Assembly (NCBI GenBank): GCA_031259485.1
Contig: JAIRLH010000030.1
Coordinates: 1-10,415 of the forward strand
Source of the DNA: Elusimicrobiota bacterium
GTDB taxonomy: Bacteria; Elusimicrobiota; Elusimicrobia; Elusimicrobiales; Elusimicrobiaceae
Direction: 5' to 3'
Length of the DNA: 10,415 nucleotides
Shown here: piece after piece, positions 6,694 to 10,415 of the stretch
How positions within the stretch are numbered: the stretch's first letter is position 1
Layout: each line of letters begins with the position of its first letter
The notes under the pieces: model-generated
Told to the model about the DNA's origin: nothing
The model's input: the letters and a program-made list of their open reading frames with translations, nothing else
Databases searched by the model: none
Position numbers and translations under genes: made by a program

Positions 6694-9600
6694 CTATTTT
6701 ATGATGTCGCCAAGCACTTTTATGTAAGCGCTGGGATGTTTTATGAGCTCGGCGTCTATCGTGCCGCAGCGTATAAGCATAACCTCAAGCATGTGCAGGA
6801 CTATGTCGTAAAAATTCTCCCTTATCGAGCCGGGCACCGCGGTGAGGCTGGGCCCGAGTATTATCGCGCCTTTAAGGTTTTTATTATCGCAGATATTTGC
6901 GATTTTAAAAGCCGACGATATTATATTTTCCGTTGAATAAGCCGACTTCAGCGCAAAATGAAAACCGCCATTTATCCCCAGTTCTTTTGCTTTCTGCATA
7001 ATGGCAAAGGCGACCCAGTTAAATTTATCCCCCTGATCCTGAGGGAAGAAAAAGCCGAAGTTTCCCCACTCCGCGCTTTCCATGCGCGGGAGAGCGGTGA
7101 TATCCGTTATGTCTTTCTTGACGATTTCGCTGGATTCGTTTTCGCCGTTGATGGCGAGCATTTCGGCAAAGAGCTCTTCATAACTCTTTTCCACGATGCC
7201 GCTGTCGGCTATACGGCGGTGCAGCACTTTGACGCGCCTTATATCGCGCGATATTTTGCCGAGGCTCATATTGTCACCGCTGAAGAAGCTATGCGACTGA
7301 GTTTCGCTTATATTAAGACCGGAGTGCTCAACCATTTTATTGCAAATGCGCGTAAAGTGCTGCGGGCGCGGCGGCTTAAGCTCGGACACCCAGCCCTGCT
7401 CCAGCTTGAAATTGACAAGCTCTTCAAACCTTGCCAGGCTTTCTGGCGGGTACTTGGAAGATATTATGATCTGCTTCCTTTCATTAAGGAATCCGTTAAG
7501 CACTTTGGAAATTATTTCCCTGTTGAATTCATTAACGGCGGTCAGGTGAATATCGTCAATTATCAGCACTTCGGCGGCTCTGAAAGTCTCCTCCAGCTGC
7601 GCGGCTTTGCCTTCCTCTACATAGCGCTGTATGCCGCGCGCAAAGCGCACTCCGTTGGTTATGAATAATTTTTCCTGCGGGATTTTTTTGGAAAGTTCAT
7701 AGCCGATGGCGTGCAGGAAGTGCGTTTTGCCGCTGCCCGATTCCCCAAAGATAAAAAACGGGTTATAGGTAGTGCCCACATTTTCAACTACTGACATCGC
7801 GTTCGCATGTGAGAAGCGGTTTGAAGCCATATCCATTGAATCAAAAGTAAAAGTGGGTATAAGCGGAATTTCCAGCGGCCAGTTGCTGCGTTTATAGGTC
7901 TGGGCCGGCACCTGTATGGTGTGATCTATCGCGGTGGTACCGGCAGTGGCTTTTGTTACTTCTTCCATAGGTATGCCGGCGGGGCGGGGCGCAGGCCGTA
8001 CAGGCTGGCGAGCTGGTTTGAACTGAGCGGCCGGAGTTGCGGCGGGCGGCGGAGGTGGCGGCACGGCCGCATGTTTAGCGGGCGACGCCGGCTTTAGCGG
8101 CGGGGCCGGCGGGCGCGGCGCGGGCGCTTTTGGCGTAACAGGCGCGGACGGCGGGGACGGCGGCAAAGGCGCGGCTGGTCTTGGCGGCACGGGGCTTGCA
8201 TTATTATTTTGTTGTTCTTTTGAATTTTCTTTCTGTATCATAACACTCTCCGATGCCGGTGCCGGCATATTGGTTTTATCATATTTTTGTGATTCCGATT
8301 TGGGCGCGACCGGCGGCAAAGGCGCGGGTTTAGGCGGAGGAGTTTCCTCAATATCGCTTCTGCTTATGCAATCCGCCTGCGCCGCCATTTCGTGTATATT
8401 AAATTCCGGCGGCGTTTCTTTCTTTGACTCTTTTGTTTCCAGCGTGCCGAAAGGCATTTTGCGCTGCGTTAAATCCACCATACCGCGCAGGTTTATGGCG
8501 TCCGCGACGTCTTGGATATCGGGCTTTTGCGCGGGCGGTTCGGACGGAACTTCAGGAGGTTCAACGGACTGAGGTTCAATCTTTTCGGTAGGCTCCTGCG
8601 CGGACAGCTGCACGGAAGGCTGATCCTGTTCCTGCGGCCTGATTAACGCCGGTTTTTCCTGCGGTTTGGCTATAGCGGGAGCGGCGGGAACATCCGTCTC
8701 TGCGGCCTTTGCGGGTTCCGGCTCAGGCGCGGCGGGCTGAGCCTGCTTCTGCGGCGCGGCGGAGTTTAAAAGATTTTCGGGTATATCAAGCAAATCATCG
8801 CCGGCTGCGGATAGCGGCGAGGACACGCGGGCCGGCACGGGCGTTTGGACCGCGGGCTCGGCGGCGGGAATAATCTGCGATACGTTTTGCTCCGCCGAGC
8901 CGATTTTTGCGGGGATGTCGCTGTAAAAATCAAGTATGGTTTCAGCCGCGAAAATATCATCCAGCTCTACTTTTGACTCCAGACTGTTGGCGCCGCCGCT
9001 TTGCTGCTGCGGAAGGGTGGCAAAAATATCCTCGGACATTGGAGGCGATGGCGGGTGGTGTTGTTTTTCCATCGTGTGTACGGTTTTTTTATGCGCTGAT
9101 TTAAGAGCCTCGGGCAATTCGCCGCCGCCAATAATTATGCTTTGGCGTTTAACAGCTTCCCGCGCGTTTAGTTTGCGGCCCTGCGGGTTGGGGAAATTTT
9201 CGGCCGGCTTTGCGCCGTGCTCCTGCTGCGGCGGTTCTTCCGCTGATGCATCTGCCGGCGTATCCGCAGGCGCAGGTGCTGACATCGCCGGCGGCGCGGT
9301 TTTCTTAAAAAGGCTGTCCTTACGCGCGGCAATTTTCTTACCGGCGGCAGATATTTTGCCAAACAATCTGCCGAACAAACCGCCCTTTTTCGCCTGGACC
9401 TCCTGCGGGGTATCAGCCGCCGCTTCCTGCGCGGACTTCGTGGCAAGGGCTGCGGGCAGTTCCTCAGACGCGGGCTCAACAGTCGCGACCGGTTTCGCGG
9501 CGGGAGCGGCTGTATCCGGCGCAAGAGGCATTATTACGGGTTTTGCCTTTTGCTCCTGCTGTTGCTCGGGCTCGCGGGAGCCCATAGGCTTTATATCAAT

Positions 9601-10239
9601 ATTCAAAGCTTTGCCGTTATAGCCGGACATATCTTTAATTTCCTTTGTTGCCGCCGCGCCGAGGTTTATCAAAGTGCCGTCGCCAATGTCAATATCATTG
9701 TCAAGTTTTATATCGACATTCAGACTGCCTTCTAAAGGTTTTTTGAGCGATAAATCGCTGTTTGCCAAAACGAGAGACACCATTGAATCATGTTTGCCCG
9801 TCTTTGGAGTTTTGGAATTGATTATGCTTAAAATATCTTCTCTTTCGGCGGCGTCGCTTTCCGGCGCAACGGGTTTAAGGATTTTAGTATCAGCCGGCTC
9901 GTACAAATCCTGCGCGGGCTCAGTCTGTGGCGCTGGCGCGGGAACGGCGGCAAACACGGCTTCGCGGCCGGCGTCGGTAGAAAAATGTTTTTCGCTGTCG
10001 CCGGTTTCGTTTATTATTTTTTCTATGCGGACGCGGATTTTTTCCAGCATATCGTCGTCGGTGATATTTGAAAGCTCCAAAACGTGGCTGTACTGGGGTA
10101 TATTTGCGTCGGTAAGCGTGGCAAAGCCGGCAAGACTGCGCTCAACCGCGCGGGCGTCGTCATCGGTGCCTTTGAGTGCCAGAATATAGACGGAATTATT
10201 TGATACGGTATTTTCCCTTATTGCCCATTTCTCTATCAT
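6694..10239 (-). CDS. Large DnaA-type AAA+ ATPase with unusual N- and C-terminal domains
   Basis: This 1181-residue protein is not a normal DnaA, which is usually about 440-520 residues. Layout: (1) residues about 15-90, a small domain with beta-alpha-beta-alpha pattern; (2) residues 91-787, a Pro/Ala/Glu/Lys-rich, probably disordered linker with short motif islands; (3) residues 788-1015, a clear DnaA domain III. That domain has the pre-Walker FTFDSMDMASNRFSHANAM, Walker A GESGSGKT (832-839), Walker B VLIIDDIH (891-898, D895/D896), sensor-1 strand QIIISSKYPPESL and the PP-containing strand after GW; (4) residues about 1055-1181, an unrecognised alpha/beta domain. DnaA domain IV, with its helix-turn-helix and DHTT-type signature, is missing. 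ATP binding is therefore expected, but DnaA-box recognition is not. It is likely cytoplasmic, since no signal peptide or transmembrane segment is visible. The reading frame is uninterrupted. Role unknown: a paralogue with a regulatory or scaffolding job is my inference. Confidence 0.85.
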   Translation of the reverse strand: MIEKWAIRENTVSNNSVYILALKGTDDDARAVERSLAGFATLTDANIPQYSHVLELSNITDDDMLEKIRVRIEKIINETGDSEKHFSTDAGREAVFAAVPAPAPQTEPAQDLYEPADTKILKPVAPESDAAEREDILSIINSKTPKTGKHDSMVSLVLANSDLSLKKPLEGSLNVDIKLDNDIDIGDGTLINLGAAATKEIKDMSGYNGKALNIDIKPMGSREPEQQQEQKAKPVIMPLAPDTAAPAAKPVATVEPASEELPAALATKSAQEAAADTPQEVQAKKGGLFGRLFGKISAAGKKIAARKDSLFKKTAPPAMSAPAPADTPADASAEEPPQQEHGAKPAENFPNPQGRKLNAREAVKRQSIIIGGGELPEALKSAHKKTVHTMEKQHHPPSPPMSEDIFATLPQQQSGGANSLESKVELDDIFAAETILDFYSDIPAKIGSAEQNVSQIIPAAEPAVQTPVPARVSSPLSAAGDDLLDIPENLLNSAAPQKQAQPAAPEPEPAKAAETDVPAAPAIAKPQEKPALIRPQEQDQPSVQLSAQEPTEKIEPQSVEPPEVPSEPPAQKPDIQDVADAINLRGMVDLTQRKMPFGTLETKESKKETPPEFNIHEMAAQADCISRSDIEETPPPKPAPLPPVAPKSESQKYDKTNMPAPASESVMIQKENSKEQQNNNASPVPPRPAAPLPPSPPSAPVTPKAPAPRPPAPPLKPASPAKHAAVPPPPPPAATPAAQFKPARQPVRPAPRPAGIPMEEVTKATAGTTAIDHTIQVPAQTYKRSNWPLEIPLIPTFTFDSMDMASNRFSHANAMSVVENVGTTYNPFFIFGESGSGKTHFLHAIGYELSKKIPQEKLFITNGVRFARGIQRYVEEGKAAQLEETFRAAEVLIIDDIHLTAVNEFNREIISKVLNGFLNERKQIIISSKYPPESLARFEELVNFKLEQGWVSELKPPRPQHFTRICNKMVEHSGLNISETQSHSFFSGDNMSLGKISRDIRRVKVLHRRIADSGIVEKSYEELFAEMLAINGENESSEIVKKDITDITALPRMESAEWGNFGFFFPQDQGDKFNWVAFAIMQKAKELGINGGFHFALKSAYSTENIISSAFKIANICDNKNLKGAIILGPSLTAVPGSIRENFYDIVLHMLEVMLIRCGTIDAELIKHPSAYIKVLGDIIK
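7195..7878 (-). other. DnaA domain III-like AAA+ module
   Basis: This is the part of the large protein that aligns with DnaA: residues about 788-1015. The entry sequence, P-loop, Walker B, sensor 1 and the sensor 2 helix region (LGKISRDIRRVKVLHRR, 993-1009) are all in order and at DnaA-like spacing. The box VII segment, where DnaA has its arginine finger (RxxSRFxWG), reads LVNFKLEQGW here (941-950). Confidence 0.85.
7975..8346 (-). other. Proline-rich low-complexity segment before the ATPase domain
   Basis: Residues 632-755 are dominated by Pro, Ala and Lys with many PP, PPP and PAP runs, including six consecutive prolines at residues 727-732 (bases 8044-8061). The segment is almost certainly unfolded. 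Poly-Pro runs of this kind normally need elongation factor P for efficient translation. Confidence 0.8.
9970..10197 (-). other. N-terminal small alpha/beta domain of the DnaA-like protein
   Basis: Residues about 15-90 read as strand (SVYILALKG), helix (DDDARAVERSLAGFA), strand (HVLELSNI), helix (DDMLEKIRVRIEKIINE). This is an ordered, ferredoxin- or receiver-like pattern, clearly different from the disordered linker after it. It does not resemble DnaA domain I, the DnaB/DiaA-binding KH-like domain, in any motif I can see. Confidence 0.5.
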
Positions 10240-10242
10240 AAT

Positions 10243-10247
10243 CTCCC
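10243..10247 (-). promoter_or_regulatory. Ribosome binding site of the DnaA-like gene
   Basis: GGGAG on the minus strand stands only 3 nt before the ATG at 10239. It is close to the start but is the only purine-rich element present, and the next in-frame Met (residue 63) would remove most of the ordered N-terminal domain. Confidence 0.5.
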
Positions 10248-10250
10248 GAC

Positions 10251-10265
10251 GGCTGCGCCGCAGCC
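10251..10265 (-). other. Short hairpin between deoC and the DnaA-like gene
   Basis: A perfect 6-bp inverted repeat (GGCTGC / GCAGCC, 3-nt loop) begins directly after the deoC TAG and ends 3 nt before the GGGAG ribosome binding site of the next gene. No T-run follows, so it is not a standard terminator. It could protect the upstream message or limit ribosome loading on the DnaA-like gene; that role is inference. Confidence 0.45.
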
Positions 10266-10415
10266 CTAGCTTTCAATTATTTTTACGCCCGAGCTTGTGC
10301 CCAGCCGCGCCGCGCCGGCGTTTATCATTTTCAGCGCGTCCTCGCGCGTTTTTATACCGCCGGAAGCTTTTACTTTTATACCGCCCGCTTTGAGCATGAG
10401 TTTTACATCAGCCTC
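10266..10415 (-). CDS. deoC: Deoxyribose-phosphate aldolase, C-terminal part
   Basis: DeoC splits 2-deoxyribose-5-phosphate into glyceraldehyde-3-phosphate and acetaldehyde in deoxynucleoside catabolism. Only the last 49 residues lie in the window; the gene continues past the right edge. The visible part contains VKASGGIKTREDALKMI, which matches the VKPAGG/VKASGG motif holding the second active-site lysine (E. coli K201). RLGTSSGVKII, the phosphate-binding strand of the TIM barrel, follows. The Schiff-base lysine lies outside the window. The reading frame ends at TAG, 26 nt before the DnaA-like gene, so the two are probably co-transcribed. The motifs are diagnostic despite the short length. 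Confidence 0.93.
   Translation of the reverse strand, partial: EADVKLMLKAGGIKVKASGGIKTREDALKMINAGAARLGTSSGVKIIES

Noticed and set aside
6972..6980. TTATCCCCA, one mismatch from the DnaA box consensus
   Set aside because: It is a single isolated near-match inside a coding region with no cluster and no AT-rich unwinding element, so an origin of replication is not supported.
6958..7668. Plus-strand open frame of 236 codons opposite the DnaA-like ATPase domain
   Set aside because: It overlaps the Walker-motif-bearing gene in antisense, shows no family motif, and is a typical shadow frame in GC-rich DNA.
7975..9560. Pro/Ala-rich coding stretch considered as a frameshifted or spurious reading frame
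   Set aside because: The frame runs without a stop from a plausible start into a conserved ATPase domain. The ordered motif islands inside it (LNVDIK, DDIFA) and the acidic/basic patterning argue that it is genuine linker.

Overview
The window is a gapless block of bacterial protein-coding DNA in which every supported gene lies on the minus strand, so transcription runs from high to low coordinates. In that order the genes are: the 3' end of deoC (deoxyribose-phosphate aldolase), a very large DnaA-type AAA+ ATPase with extra domains, a lipoprotein resembling the LPP20/FlgT N-terminal family, comM (YifB-type Mg-chelatase-like ATPase), dprA (ssDNA-binding RecA loader of transformation), a YjbQ/UPF0047 enzyme, and topA (DNA topoisomerase I). 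Junctions from deoC through dprA to yjbQ are only 3 to 26 nt, which suggests one long operon. The only real intergenic space is 78 nt of AT-rich DNA before topA.

The organism is a bacterium of moderate-to-high GC that still uses many AAA, ATA and TTT codons. A lipobox-bearing gene and the comM-dprA-topA order fit a diderm. The mixture of conserved housekeeping genes with an odd DnaA paralogue would suit a lineage such as Elusimicrobiota, but that is a tentative guess that a marker-gene search would have to settle. No tRNA, rRNA, CRISPR array, insertion sequence or phage gene was seen.

Functionally, topA, dprA and comM act on DNA topology and on single-stranded DNA processing and branch migration during transformation or recombination. 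deoC catabolises deoxynucleosides, and YjbQ is a small metabolic enzyme of uncertain physiological role.

The unusual part is 5568-10239. A 1181-residue protein carries a convincing DnaA domain III ATPase (residues about 788-1015), but the usual DnaA domain IV DNA-binding helix-turn-helix is absent. In its place is an unrecognised C-terminal alpha/beta domain. In front of the ATPase stand a small N-terminal domain and about 700 residues of Pro/Ala-rich, probably disordered linker dotted with short conserved-looking motifs. It is followed 13 nt later by a secreted lipoprotein gene. The pair is the best candidate here for an undescribed system: a DnaA-derived ATPase that has probably left replication initiation for another role.
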